From NCBI RefSeq assembly GCF_014194695.1, contig NZ_JACIAH010000019.1, positions 27,588 to 91,587 of the forward strand: a stretch of DNA of 64,000 nt, read 5' to 3'. The first letter of the stretch is position 1. Each line of letters opens with the position of its first letter. A program made the position numbers and the translations under genes. Below the pieces are notes generated by a model. That model had not been told where the DNA came from. It saw only the letters and a program-made list of their open reading frames with translations, and ran no database searches. Shown here piece by piece: positions 1 to 8,653 of the stretch. Origin of the DNA: Rhizobium sp. BK399 (GTDB taxonomy: Bacteria > Pseudomonadota > Alphaproteobacteria > Rhizobiales > Rhizobiaceae).

Positions 1-1
1 C

Positions 2-583
2 GCGAAACTGGACGAAGGTTCGCTCGCAACTCGTTTCGACGTTTCGCGAACGCCGGTAAGAGAAGCCCTGCGCGAACTTGGTGCCATGGGATTGATCGAT
101 CGCGAGCCGAACCGAAGCGCCGTGGTCGCCACCGTCACGGAGACCTACCTGCATTCGATGTTCGAGGCGATGGCGGAACTCGAGGGGATCTGCGCCAGGC
201 TGTCGGCAGCGCGAATGACAGTCGATGAGCGGCGGGCGCTGGAACTCGGGCACAAGGCGTCGATGAGGCTCGTGCATGCTGGCGCAGAAGAGGAATATTC
301 GGTTTACAACACCGAGTTCCACACCCGGCTTTATCGAGGTGCGCACAATGATCATGTCTTGGAGATGGTGACCCAGACACGGGCGCGGCTTGCCCCCTTT
401 CGGCGAGCGCAGTTCCGTCTCCCCGGGCGACTGGCAAAATCCTATCAGGAGCACGACCGGATTGTCACCGCGATCCTGAGAGCGGATGGTGCGGCCGCGG
501 GGCAGGCTGCATATCAGCACGTAGAGCTTGTCAGTGATGCCAGCGCGGTGTTCGCAACAGCCGTCGCGCGGAGAGGCGCGTAG
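2..583 (+). CDS. GntR-family (FCD) transcriptional regulator, 5' partial
   Basis: The reading frame is open from the window edge and ends at the TAG at 581. The first residues, including SRTPVREALRELGAMGLI, are the recognition-helix end of a GntR winged helix. The rest (about 160 residues, with acidic and histidine residues in helical context, such as NTEFHTRLYRGAHND) fits the FCD ligand-binding domain. The in-frame ATG at 86 would delete half of the HTH, so the true start lies upstream of the window. FCD regulators usually repress nearby catabolic or transport genes on binding a small organic acid. A gap of about 520 bases separates it from the next operon on the same strand, so a regulatory link is possible but unproven. 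Confidence 0.85.
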   Translation, partial: AKLDEGSLATRFDVSRTPVREALRELGAMGLIDREPNRSAVVATVTETYLHSMFEAMAELEGICARLSAARMTVDERRALELGHKASMRLVHAGAEEEYSVYNTEFHTRLYRGAHNDHVLEMVTQTRARLAPFRRAQFRLPGRLAKSYQEHDRIVTAILRADGAAAGQAAYQHVELVSDASAVFATAVARRGA

Positions 584-1102
584 TTAAAATTCTCACGTGA
601 TGTCAATAACCTAGCTAATCGACTCTGAAATTCCCGATATTGTCCGCGGCGAGCGACCGTGGATGCCACCTTTGTGTCCTGGCTTTGGGCCTCGCTCAAC
701 ATGAGGCCAGAGCGGCAATGGTTTCCGCTCTCGGCGGCCCAAAGCCGCGGTTATCAGCGTCCAGGGCCGCGTCGTCCGAAGACACTTTGCAAGGCCTTCC
801 GGACGAGCGCCTTGAATGCGGCCTCTGTCGAGGTAAGCGGAATTTCCAGTGGATTGCCGCAGCAACCGCGAGGCGAGGTCGCCTCAGCGTGGCAGCATTG
901 CCCGTTGGGCAACCCCTGAAGGTCGTCGAATTTTTCGACCGTCAGGCTGTGCCGCTCTGCCCTCATATTGCCAACCGACCTCGATGGGATCAACATGTGC
1001 GGTGACAAGAATACATGGAAGGAATTCAATTCAATGTTCGCATACTGACGCGCTGTGGGGTCTGGGAAGCGCGGTCGGGCAGCGCCATCGTGGGGGAGTG
1101 CG
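584..1102. other. Intergenic region, no supported gene
   Basis: Short overlapping frames exist on both strands, but none has a convincing ribosome site, family resemblance or codon pattern. The stretch probably carries the promoter of the binding-protein/cyclase operon. I could not identify a clear -35/-10 pair or operator by eye. Confidence 0.5.
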
Positions 1103-2866
1103 ATGAGGGGGGTAGCTCGGTGTTGCTTGCGGCTCGGACAGTTTCTGGGGGCGCGTTGCGTCCTGCCGATTGTTCTTTTCCTGTCGACCGCACTTGTTCC
1201 GCTATACGCCAATTCGGCTGACAAGGCGCTGAAATTGCTGCTATGGCAGGCTCCAAGCACGCTCAATCCTCACTTGGCTCCCGGTATTAAAGACCAGACC
1301 GCCAGTCGGATCGTCTACGAACCTCTGGCCAGCTTCGACCGCGAGGGTCGCCTTGTTCCCTTCCTCGCCGCAGAAATTCCGACGCTGGAGAACGGTGCAG
1401 TAAGCGCTGATGGCCGTTCGGTCGTGTGGAAGCTCAGGCACGGCGTCAAATGGTCCGACGGGCACCCCTTCACCGCGAAGGACGTGCTCTTCACCTACAA
1501 TTATATCACCAATCCAGATGTGGGCTCGGCGAGCATCGGGCCTTACAAGACCATCAACAAGGTCGTTGTTGTTGACGACTACACCGTGCAGATCACGTTC
1601 AAGGACGTTAATCCTGCCTGGGCGCTGCCCTTCGTCGGCGTCCAAGGTATGATCTTGCCCGAGCATGTATTTGCTCCCTACAACAACAGCGATGCGGCCA
1701 CGGCGCCCGTAAACCTGGCCCCCGTCGGCACAGGCCCATATCGCTTGAAGGAGTTTCAGACAGAGGACGTGCTTGTCATCGGCGAGGATGTCGTCAACAC
1801 CGTGAAGGTTATCTTCGAGCGCAATCCGTATTTTCGCGACGCCGGCCAGCTGAGCTTCGACGAGGTGACGCTGCAGGGCGGCGGCGACGCTTCAGTCGCG
1901 GCCAACGCCGTGCTGAAGGAAGGCGTTGTTGACTATGCCTGGAACCTTCAGGTCGACGACTCGGTGCTTAAAACACTCGAAACAGACGGAGTCGGAAAGG
2001 CGACGGTATCCTGGGGCTCCTATGTGGAGCGCATCATGCTCAACTTTACCGACCCCAGTCGCGAAACCGCCGAGGGGGAACGGTCGAGCGTACAGAATCC
2101 ACATCCCGCATTGTTGGACAGAAATGTGCGCACCGCACTCGCACTTGCCATCGACCGCCAGAAGATCGCGGCGCTCTATGGCCGCACGGGCCGCGCGACC
2201 AGCAACATTCTGGTTGCGCCGGCAATCTTCAATTCGCCGAACAGCGAATGGGCGTTCGATCCCGACAGGGCCAAGGCCATCCTCGACGAGGCAGGGTGGA
2301 AGGATACCAACCGTGACGGTGTGCGCGACAAGAACGGCGTGCCTCTCAGTTTCCTGTTCCAGACGACCGTCAATTCTGTTCGCCAGCAGACCCAGGAGAT
2401 CGTCAAGGCGAACTTGCAGGCGATCGGGGTCAAGCTCGAAAACAAGATGATCGACTCGAGCATCTTTCTCGGTTCCGGCTCCGACAGCACCAACTCCCGG
2501 CGGCACTTCTACGCGGATATGGAAGAATACGCCTACGGGAACAAGAGCCCCGATCCGGGCAGCTATATGATTGGCTGGACGTGCTCCGAAGCGGCACAAA
2601 AATCCAACAACTGGTCCGGGTCGAACTGGGCACGCTACTGCAACAAGGACTACGACGCTCTCTATTTAGCCTCGACCATCGAAGTCGATCCGGCCAAGCG
2701 CCGCCAGATCTTCGTGAAAATGAACGATCTGCTGGTTCTGGATAGCGCTGCAATTCCGCTGGTGCACTGGGCTGACGTCAGCGGAATTAGCAATGCCCTT
2801 GAAGGCTTCGACCCGACACCCTGGGATTCCGAAACATGGAACATCGCGGATTGGCATCGCAAATGA
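1103..2866 (+). CDS. ABC-type solute-binding protein, family 5 (peptide/nickel/opine type)
   Basis: About 587 residues. I chose the ATG at 1103 over the one at 1055: it has a purine-rich ribosome site (GGGGGAG) 4 bases upstream and begins a normal signal peptide (basic start, hydrophobic CVLPIVLFLSTALVPL, then a small-residue cleavage zone near YANSA). The mature part has the family-5 layout: an early KLLLWQAPSTLNPHL strand, VVWKLRHGVKWSDG, FTAKDVLFTYNYI, and an ALAIDRQKIAALYG segment. Family-5 proteins bind oligopeptides, opines or metals in the periplasm. The next gene is a close paralogue and overlaps by four bases. No permease or ATPase is adjacent, so a transport partner must be elsewhere, or the protein serves sensing. 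Confidence 0.88.
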   Translation: MRGVARCCLRLGQFLGARCVLPIVLFLSTALVPLYANSADKALKLLLWQAPSTLNPHLAPGIKDQTASRIVYEPLASFDREGRLVPFLAAEIPTLENGAVSADGRSVVWKLRHGVKWSDGHPFTAKDVLFTYNYITNPDVGSASIGPYKTINKVVVVDDYTVQITFKDVNPAWALPFVGVQGMILPEHVFAPYNNSDAATAPVNLAPVGTGPYRLKEFQTEDVLVIGEDVVNTVKVIFERNPYFRDAGQLSFDEVTLQGGGDASVAANAVLKEGVVDYAWNLQVDDSVLKTLETDGVGKATVSWGSYVERIMLNFTDPSRETAEGERSSVQNPHPALLDRNVRTALALAIDRQKIAALYGRTGRATSNILVAPAIFNSPNSEWAFDPDRAKAILDEAGWKDTNRDGVRDKNGVPLSFLFQTTVNSVRQQTQEIVKANLQAIGVKLENKMIDSSIFLGSGSDSTNSRRHFYADMEEYAYGNKSPDPGSYMIGWTCSEAAQKSNNWSGSNWARYCNKDYDALYLASTIEVDPAKRRQIFVKMNDLLVLDSAAIPLVHWADVSGISNALEGFDPTPWDSETWNIADWHRK

Positions 2867-4611
2867 CGACGTCACGCACGAGTATCAGTACAGCGCAATG
2901 CTCCGTTATTCTGACCGCGTTCATGCTGCTTACGGTCGTTCCACAGCAGGCGCATTCGGGTGATAGGACCCTGAAGCTCCTGTTCTGGCAGGCGCCCAGT
3001 ATTCTCAACCCTCATCTCGCCCCCGGTGTGAAGGATCAGACGGCCAGCCGCGTTGTATATGAGCCACTGGCGAGCTTCGATGCCGAAGGACATCTGGTGC
3101 CGTTCCTCGCAGCAGAAATTCCCTCCTTGACCAACGGCCAGGTGGCAAGCGACGGGAGGTCGGTCACCTGGAAACTAAAGCCAAATGTGAAATGGTCAGA
3201 CGGCGTCCCCTTCACCGCGAAGGACGTTGTCTTTACTTATTCCTACATCACCAACCCGGATGTAGGCTCATCAAGTATTGGAACCTATAAGTCGGTCGAC
3301 AAGGTCGAAGCACTCGACGACCTGACCGTCAAGATAACCTTCAAGGACGTCGATCCCGCCTGGGCGCTCCCCTTCGTCGGCATACAGGGGACAATCCTGC
3401 CGGAGCATGTGTTTGCCCCCTATAACAACAAGGTCGCGGTCGACGCGCCGCCCAACCTGGCCCCCGTCGGAACCGGTCCTTATCGCCTCAAGGAGTTCCG
3501 CCCCGAGGACGTCCTGCTGATCGGCGAGGATGTCGTCAACACCGTCAAGATCATCTATGAGCCCAATCCTGAATACCGCGACCGGGCGCGTCTGGGATTT
3601 GACGAAGTGACCTTGCAGGGTGGTGGCGATGCGAAGACGGCCGCAAAGGCGGTGCTCGGCACCGGCGTCGTCGACTACGCGTGGAACCTGCAGATCGGCG
3701 ATGCCGAGTTGCAGGAGCTTGAAGCGAAGCAGATCGGCAAGGTGGCGCTCTACTTTGGCTCCTACGTCGAGCGCCTCATGCTGAATTTCACCGACCCAAA
3801 CCGTGAGACAATGGATGGCGAGCGCGCGAGCCTGCAGTTTCCCAACCCAATCCTTGCCGATGCCAAGGTGAGGCTCGCCTTGGCGAAGGCTGTCGACCGC
3901 AACAAGATCGCCGCGCTTTACGGGAGGACTGGTCGGCCAACCGCAAATCTCCTCGTCGCCCCCGTTCTCTACAATTCTCCCAACACGACTTGGGAATTCG
4001 ATCTGGACAAGGCCCGCGTGCTTTTGGAGGAGGCAGGCTGGCGCGACACGAACGGCGACGGCATCCGGGACAAGAACGGCGTCCCCTTCACCCTTCTTTT
4101 CCAGACCTCCGTCAACACGGTCCGCCAGAAAACCCAGGAGATCATCGGCGCCGATCTGGCCGCGATCGGCATAAAGGTCGAGGACAAGCAGATCGACTCG
4201 AGCATCTTCTTCTCGCCTGCACCGGATATCCTCAATACCAGCCAGCATTTTTACGCGGATCTCGAGGAATTCGCGACCGGCAACAAAAGCCCCGATCCGG
4301 GAAGCTATATGGTCAAGTGGACCTGCGCGGAGGCCGCCCAGAAAAGCAACAACTGGTCCGGATTGAACGAGTCCCGCTATTGCAGCGACAAATACGAAGC
4401 GCTGTTCGACGCATCGGAAAGGGAGATCAATCCGGAAAAGCGCATTGGCCTGTTCGTGGCGATGAACGACCTCCTGATTGCCGATTCCGCGGTCATTCCC
4501 ATTGTCGAGTGGGCAAACGTCCCGGGCCTTCGCAACGATATCGTCGGCTTCGATCCCACGCCATGGGACTCCGAGACGTGGAACATCGCGGACTGGCGGC
4601 GCAAGCCATGA
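2863..4611 (+). CDS. ABC-type solute-binding protein, family 5, tandem paralogue
   Basis: About 582 residues, strongly similar to the preceding gene through the mature domain (shared LNPHLAPG.KDQTASR, KWSDG, GTGPYRLKEF and DPTPWDSETWNIADW segments), so the pair arose by tandem duplication and then diverged. The ATG at 2863 overlaps the previous stop as ATGA, which supports translational coupling and this start rather than 2836. A signal peptide follows (SVILTAFMLLTVVPQQAHSG). The stop again overlaps the start of the downstream cyclase as ATGA. Two non-identical binding proteins suggest two related ligands or a graded affinity. The ligand cannot be told from sequence. Confidence 0.88.
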   Translation: MTTSRTSISTAQCSVILTAFMLLTVVPQQAHSGDRTLKLLFWQAPSILNPHLAPGVKDQTASRVVYEPLASFDAEGHLVPFLAAEIPSLTNGQVASDGRSVTWKLKPNVKWSDGVPFTAKDVVFTYSYITNPDVGSSSIGTYKSVDKVEALDDLTVKITFKDVDPAWALPFVGIQGTILPEHVFAPYNNKVAVDAPPNLAPVGTGPYRLKEFRPEDVLLIGEDVVNTVKIIYEPNPEYRDRARLGFDEVTLQGGGDAKTAAKAVLGTGVVDYAWNLQIGDAELQELEAKQIGKVALYFGSYVERLMLNFTDPNRETMDGERASLQFPNPILADAKVRLALAKAVDRNKIAALYGRTGRPTANLLVAPVLYNSPNTTWEFDLDKARVLLEEAGWRDTNGDGIRDKNGVPFTLLFQTSVNTVRQKTQEIIGADLAAIGIKVEDKQIDSSIFFSPAPDILNTSQHFYADLEEFATGNKSPDPGSYMVKWTCAEAAQKSNNWSGLNESRYCSDKYEALFDASEREINPEKRIGLFVAMNDLLIADSAVIPIVEWANVPGLRNDIVGFDPTPWDSETWNIADWRRKP

Positions 4612-7319
4612 AGGTCGAAGCTGACGGCGGGGAGCACGAGGAGCGTTTGGTCGCAAGAAATCGTCCATTCTATGTCGCCCCACTGCATGCGCTCGTCCGC
4701 GCAGCTTCGCCGGCTCTCAGAAACCTGAACATCGGCGGCAAGCTAACGGTCGGATTTGGCATTCTGGCGGCGCTGACGCTGCTCGTTGTCGGCTTGAACT
4801 ATCTGGGTAGCCTCGATGCAGTCAGAAGCATCAACAGAACAACCGATCTGAGCGCCCCGAGTGCGGTCGCCTCGGCGCGGGCGCAGGCCGACTTACTACG
4901 GATGCTGAGTGCCGTCCGCGGCTATCTTGCGCTCGGTGAGGAGAGCTACCGTGACAATTACACTTCAGCAAAAGCCGCATTTCTGGAAGATATGCAGTCG
5001 CTGGAAAATCTCCTTAGAACCGGTCCGCAGCCAGGCCCCGCGGCAGACGTCGCACAGCGGATGCGCGAGCTCCACGAAAAGCTTAGCCCCTGGCAGCCGC
5101 TAACGGACCGCCTTTTCGAATTGCGCAACGATCAGCTCCGGCGCGAACCGGCCCTCAAACTGCTCGTCGCGGATGCCAATCCATTGATCGCCACAATTGT
5201 CGGAACCGCGAAAGCGCTGATCCTCGCGCAGCAGAAGCGGGACGCGACCCCCGAGAACATGGTGTATCTGGCCGATCTCGCGTCCTTTCAGAGTTCCTTT
5301 TATGCCATGGTCGCAGGGCTGCGGGGCTATGTGACGACCAAACGCGACAGCTTCAAATACGAATACGAGGCGAACTTTACGATCAACGATGCGGCCTGGA
5401 AGAACATAACGGAAGGGAATGCCGCACTGACGCCGTACCAGGAAAAGCTGATTGACAAGCTGTCGAAGACGCGAGCAGCATTTCTGCAATTCCCCGCGCA
5501 GATGTTTACTGCGGTTGAAGGCGACCATGCGCGAGAGGATCTGTATCTCTTCCGCACGCAGGCGGTACCACTTGCCGAAGGCATGCTTGGAATTCTCGAC
5601 GAGATCGCCAATGAGGAACAGCAACGGCTGCAGGCAGATCTCGGTAGCGGCCGCGACCAACTCGAGACGGCCCAGCGCATTGTCCTGCTCGGCGGCGTGG
5701 CCGCGGCTTTTCTCGGCCTGATCTTGGGGCTGATTTTCCGGGAAAGCATTGCGGGACCGATCCAGCGCTTGACGGGCGTCGCCGACCGGGTTCGCCAAGG
5801 CGATCTCGCCGCGCGCGCCCAGGTCGAATCGGGCGATGAGATCGGCAAGCTGGCGACAACGTTCAACAACATGACAGAGCAACTGGGCTCCAATCTCGAC
5901 GATCTCGAAAACCGCCGAAGGCAACAGGAGCAGCTCGCGCTGCGATTTCGCCGCCAGAGCGAATATCTGGCCGCCCTGCACGATACCTCGCTTGGACTGA
6001 TTGCGAGATTGGATCTGACCGAGCTGCTGTCGGATCTGACGACACGCGCCGCCGGGTTGCTCGGCACGGAGCATGGCTACGTCTACCTCGTAGACGAAGC
6101 CGGGGAGGTCCTCCAGCGCATGGTCGGCGTCGGCGTCTATACGGGACAGGCCGCCGGCCAGCAGCTCAAGAGCAGGGAGGGCGTGGCCGGTGTGGTCTGG
6201 CACACAGGCGCGGCGCTTGTCATCAACGAATACGCGACGTGGTCGGGGCGGGCGGCTGCCGCTGCCCAGCTCGACGTGACGATCAGGGCGGTTATGGCCG
6301 TGCCGCTAAAGTCTGACGAACAGGTGATCGGTGTCCTCGGCATTGCCTACGACGATGCCTCGGCGCTCGAGTTTGGCACCGAAGAGGTCGAGCTTCTCAA
6401 GCGTTTCGGGCAGCTTGCGTCTATTGCGCTGGAGAACGCGCGGCTGCATACGGCCACGGAAGCCGCCAAGAGCGAGGCGGAGGAGGCGAGCATACGGATC
6501 GGCGAGCAGAACCGGGCGCTGGAAGCGGTGGCGAGCAAGCTGTCGAAATATCTCTCGCCACAGGTCTTCGCCTCGATTTTCTCCGGTAAGCAAAACGTCG
6601 AGATTTCATCCACCCGAAAGAAGCTGACTGTCTTCTTCTCCGATATCGCCGACTTCACGGCGACGACCGACAAGCTCGAGTCCGAAGAGCTAACGGACCT
6701 GCTCAATCACTATCTGACTGAGATGGCGAAGCTTGCGCTGGAATACGGCGCGACGATCGACAAATTCATTGGCGATGCGATCCTGGTGTTTTTTGGTGAT
6801 CCTGAGACCAGGGGCATCAGGGAAGACGCACTCGCATGCGTCAGAATGGCGATCTCCATGCAGTCCAGGATGCAGGAGCTGCGTGCTGAATGGGCCGAAG
6901 CCGGCTTTGCCCTGCCATTCCATCTCCGCATCGGCATCAACACGGGCTATTGCACCGTGGGTAACTTCGGCAGCGCGGATCGGATGGACTATACGATCAT
7001 AGGCGGCGAGGTGAATCTCGCGTCAAGATTGCAGAGCCATGCCGACCTCGGCGGCATACTTCTGGCTGACGAGACTTATGCCCTGGTCAAGGAGGAAATC
7101 GAAGCTGAGGAGCTGCCTCCTCTGACCGTCAAGGGCTTTGCCTATCCGATCAAGACGTACAGGGTGATCGGCTCTCGCATCGTCCAGGAAGCAATGAAGA
7201 ACATGCTTTCGAACAGTGAGGATGGCCTGCAGTTGGATATAGACTCCGCTCTGAAAGGGACTGATCGCGAAAAGGCGATCAAGGCGCTCGAGCACTATCT
7301 GGCGACGCTGCGAAAATAG
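4608..7319 (+). CDS. Membrane class III adenylate/guanylate cyclase with HAMP and GAF domains
   Basis: About 903 residues, starting at the ATG that overlaps the preceding TGA (ATGA). The same frame is open further upstream, but that part only shadows the binding-protein gene. Order: short cytoplasmic N-terminus; TM1 near 45-66; a long mostly helical periplasmic region to about 355; TM2 near 357-377; HAMP; coiled-coil linker; GAF near 465-610; cyclase domain near 670-855. Both metal aspartates are visible (FFSDIADF and FIGDAILVFFGD), as are the purine-contacting lysine (TIDKFIGD) and the Asn/Arg pair (EVNLASRLQS), so it should be active, probably making cAMP. Coupling to two periplasmic binding proteins suggests that liganded binding protein docks on the sensor region. 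That last point is inference. Confidence 0.9.
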   Translation: MKVEADGGEHEERLVARNRPFYVAPLHALVRAASPALRNLNIGGKLTVGFGILAALTLLVVGLNYLGSLDAVRSINRTTDLSAPSAVASARAQADLLRMLSAVRGYLALGEESYRDNYTSAKAAFLEDMQSLENLLRTGPQPGPAADVAQRMRELHEKLSPWQPLTDRLFELRNDQLRREPALKLLVADANPLIATIVGTAKALILAQQKRDATPENMVYLADLASFQSSFYAMVAGLRGYVTTKRDSFKYEYEANFTINDAAWKNITEGNAALTPYQEKLIDKLSKTRAAFLQFPAQMFTAVEGDHAREDLYLFRTQAVPLAEGMLGILDEIANEEQQRLQADLGSGRDQLETAQRIVLLGGVAAAFLGLILGLIFRESIAGPIQRLTGVADRVRQGDLAARAQVESGDEIGKLATTFNNMTEQLGSNLDDLENRRRQQEQLALRFRRQSEYLAALHDTSLGLIARLDLTELLSDLTTRAAGLLGTEHGYVYLVDEAGEVLQRMVGVGVYTGQAAGQQLKSREGVAGVVWHTGAALVINEYATWSGRAAAAAQLDVTIRAVMAVPLKSDEQVIGVLGIAYDDASALEFGTEEVELLKRFGQLASIALENARLHTATEAAKSEAEEASIRIGEQNRALEAVASKLSKYLSPQVFASIFSGKQNVEISSTRKKLTVFFSDIADFTATTDKLESEELTDLLNHYLTEMAKLALEYGATIDKFIGDAILVFFGDPETRGIREDALACVRMAISMQSRMQELRAEWAEAGFALPFHLRIGINTGYCTVGNFGSADRMDYTIIGGEVNLASRLQSHADLGGILLADETYALVKEEIEAEELPPLTVKGFAYPIKTYRVIGSRIVQEAMKNMLSNSEDGLQLDIDSALKGTDREKAIKALEHYLATLRK

Positions 7320-7387
7320 CGATACGCTCGACTTCATAGGCTGGACGCGCGCCGCATGGCGGGCCCCAAGTGCGCCTTCTTCTGGGT

Positions 7388-8059
7388 AGTTCCTGGTGTT
7401 TTCTGACTATTGCCGCAACGCCATCTGTGTCTCCGCCTTCATGGGTGGCCGATCAATCTACGTTCTCACCCACGTTCGATCGGTCTCGGCGAAGACGGCC
7501 CAACGCATCAGCCGGTCGAGCACCTGGCAAGCCTCCGGGCTATCCCGAACCTCCACGTCTTCCGCCCGGTTGATACGATCGAAACGCCGGAGTGCTGGGA
7601 TATCGCCCTTCGCGATCAGAAGACGCCGTCCCTGCTCACTCTGTCGCGCCAAAACGTTCCTCAGCTGTGCACTGACTCCGGCAATGAAAACCTCTCCGCA
7701 AAGGGCGCCTACGTCCCGAAGGAAGCGTCGGGGCAATCGGGCGGCGACCCTAATCGCCACTGGCACCGAAGTGGCAGTCGAGGCCGCGAACGAACTGGAA
7801 GCGTCTGGCCACCCCGACGGCTGTTGTCTCGATGCCGACCTGGGATCAGTTCGACGCCCCGTCGAAAGAGTACCGGGCGCAGGTTGTAGGCCATGCCGCA
7901 AGGATCGCGGTTGAAGCGCTCGTTGCAAGTGAAGATGACGTCATCGGGATGATCGAATTTGGTGCGTCAGCACCGGCTGGAGTGCCCTACGAAAAGTTCG
8001 GTATCACAAAGCAGGCAATAGTATCCCGAGCCCTCAAGCTCATTGGGATCGCGTCATGA
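7388..8059 (+). pseudogene. tkt: Transketolase C-terminal half, frameshifted remnant
   Basis: Transketolase motifs appear in order but in different frames: FLVFSDYCRNAI and a YVLTH segment; then IGLGEDGPTHQPVEHLASL (pyrimidine-domain signature) with LHVFRPVDTIETPECW and LTLSRQNVPQL; then ATLIATGTEVAVEAA; finally WDQFDAPSKEYRAQVVG and FGASAPAGVPYEKFGIT to the stop. At least three frameshifts separate these blocks, and the thiamine-binding N-terminal half is missing. A working enzyme is not possible. It is a relic of a pentose-phosphate or Calvin-type operon. Confidence 0.85.
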
Positions 8060-8266
8060 CCGTGGACGTGTTTCAGCTCGCCATCGCGTCTTCACGCAAA
8101 AGATGCCGGGATCCTTCGCGCCGGCGAGCAACCCACCGCAATGCTAGTCGATATAGGCATCCAAGTATTGGTGGAGATCCAGCAGATCGGGCGGGATATT
8201 CCTCACGCGGCTTCACCAATCGACGCTTTTCTCAAGGCTAAGGAGATGCAAATCCTCAGGCAATAG
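8056..8266 (+). pseudogene. Unrecognised short gene, apparently frameshifted
   Basis: An ATG overlaps the transketolase stop (ATGA) and starts MTVDVFQLAIAS. The coherent, amphipathic continuation (DAGILRAGEQPTAMLVDIG, then an IQQIGRDIP segment and an AKEMQILRQ end) lies in another frame from about 8102 to the TAG at 8264. This looks like one small gene of about 65 residues broken by an indel. I do not recognise the family. Its position suggests it once followed transketolase in an operon. Confidence 0.4.
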
Positions 8267-8653
8267 AATCTAAGCTCCAAGTTTTTGTATCGATGGCGCG
8301 TATCCCTTCCAGAGTGTGGATCGCCGTGGACGCTAGTAACCACTTTTCATGCGAGGGGCAGTGGCAGCTTGATGCACTAGAGCACGGCCCAGTTCCGATC
8401 TTGGTAATCTCGCAAATCCCCTGAACGTCCACCCCGGAAAAAGTCGCACTCTTGAAGCACTTGGCTATTCCAGCCAAACTTGCCTTTGACCTCCAAAAAG
8501 GGCGTCTGAACGAACGGGCCCCTTCTCGACTTCAACGACTTTCAGTAACAGTGCCGATCCAAGGATCTCAGGCCAAGGAGCCGGGCAGCACGCCGGCGTA
8601 AAAAGCGATGGTGGCCCCCCAATTGGCGGCAAGGCAGAAACCCGAGGCAAGGA
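8267..8653. other. Intergenic region, nothing recognised
   Basis: Only short minus-strand frames without ribosome sites or familiar motifs. It lies between the transketolase relic and the 3' end of the penicillin-binding protein gene. Confidence 0.5.

Noticed and set aside
3271..4683. Minus-strand frame of 470 codons opposite the second binding protein
   Set aside because: Shadow of the solute-binding protein gene, with no start signals or recognisable domain.
5100..6203. Minus-strand frame of 367 codons opposite the cyclase
   Set aside because: Antisense to the HAMP/GAF part of the cyclase, with no protein-like pattern.
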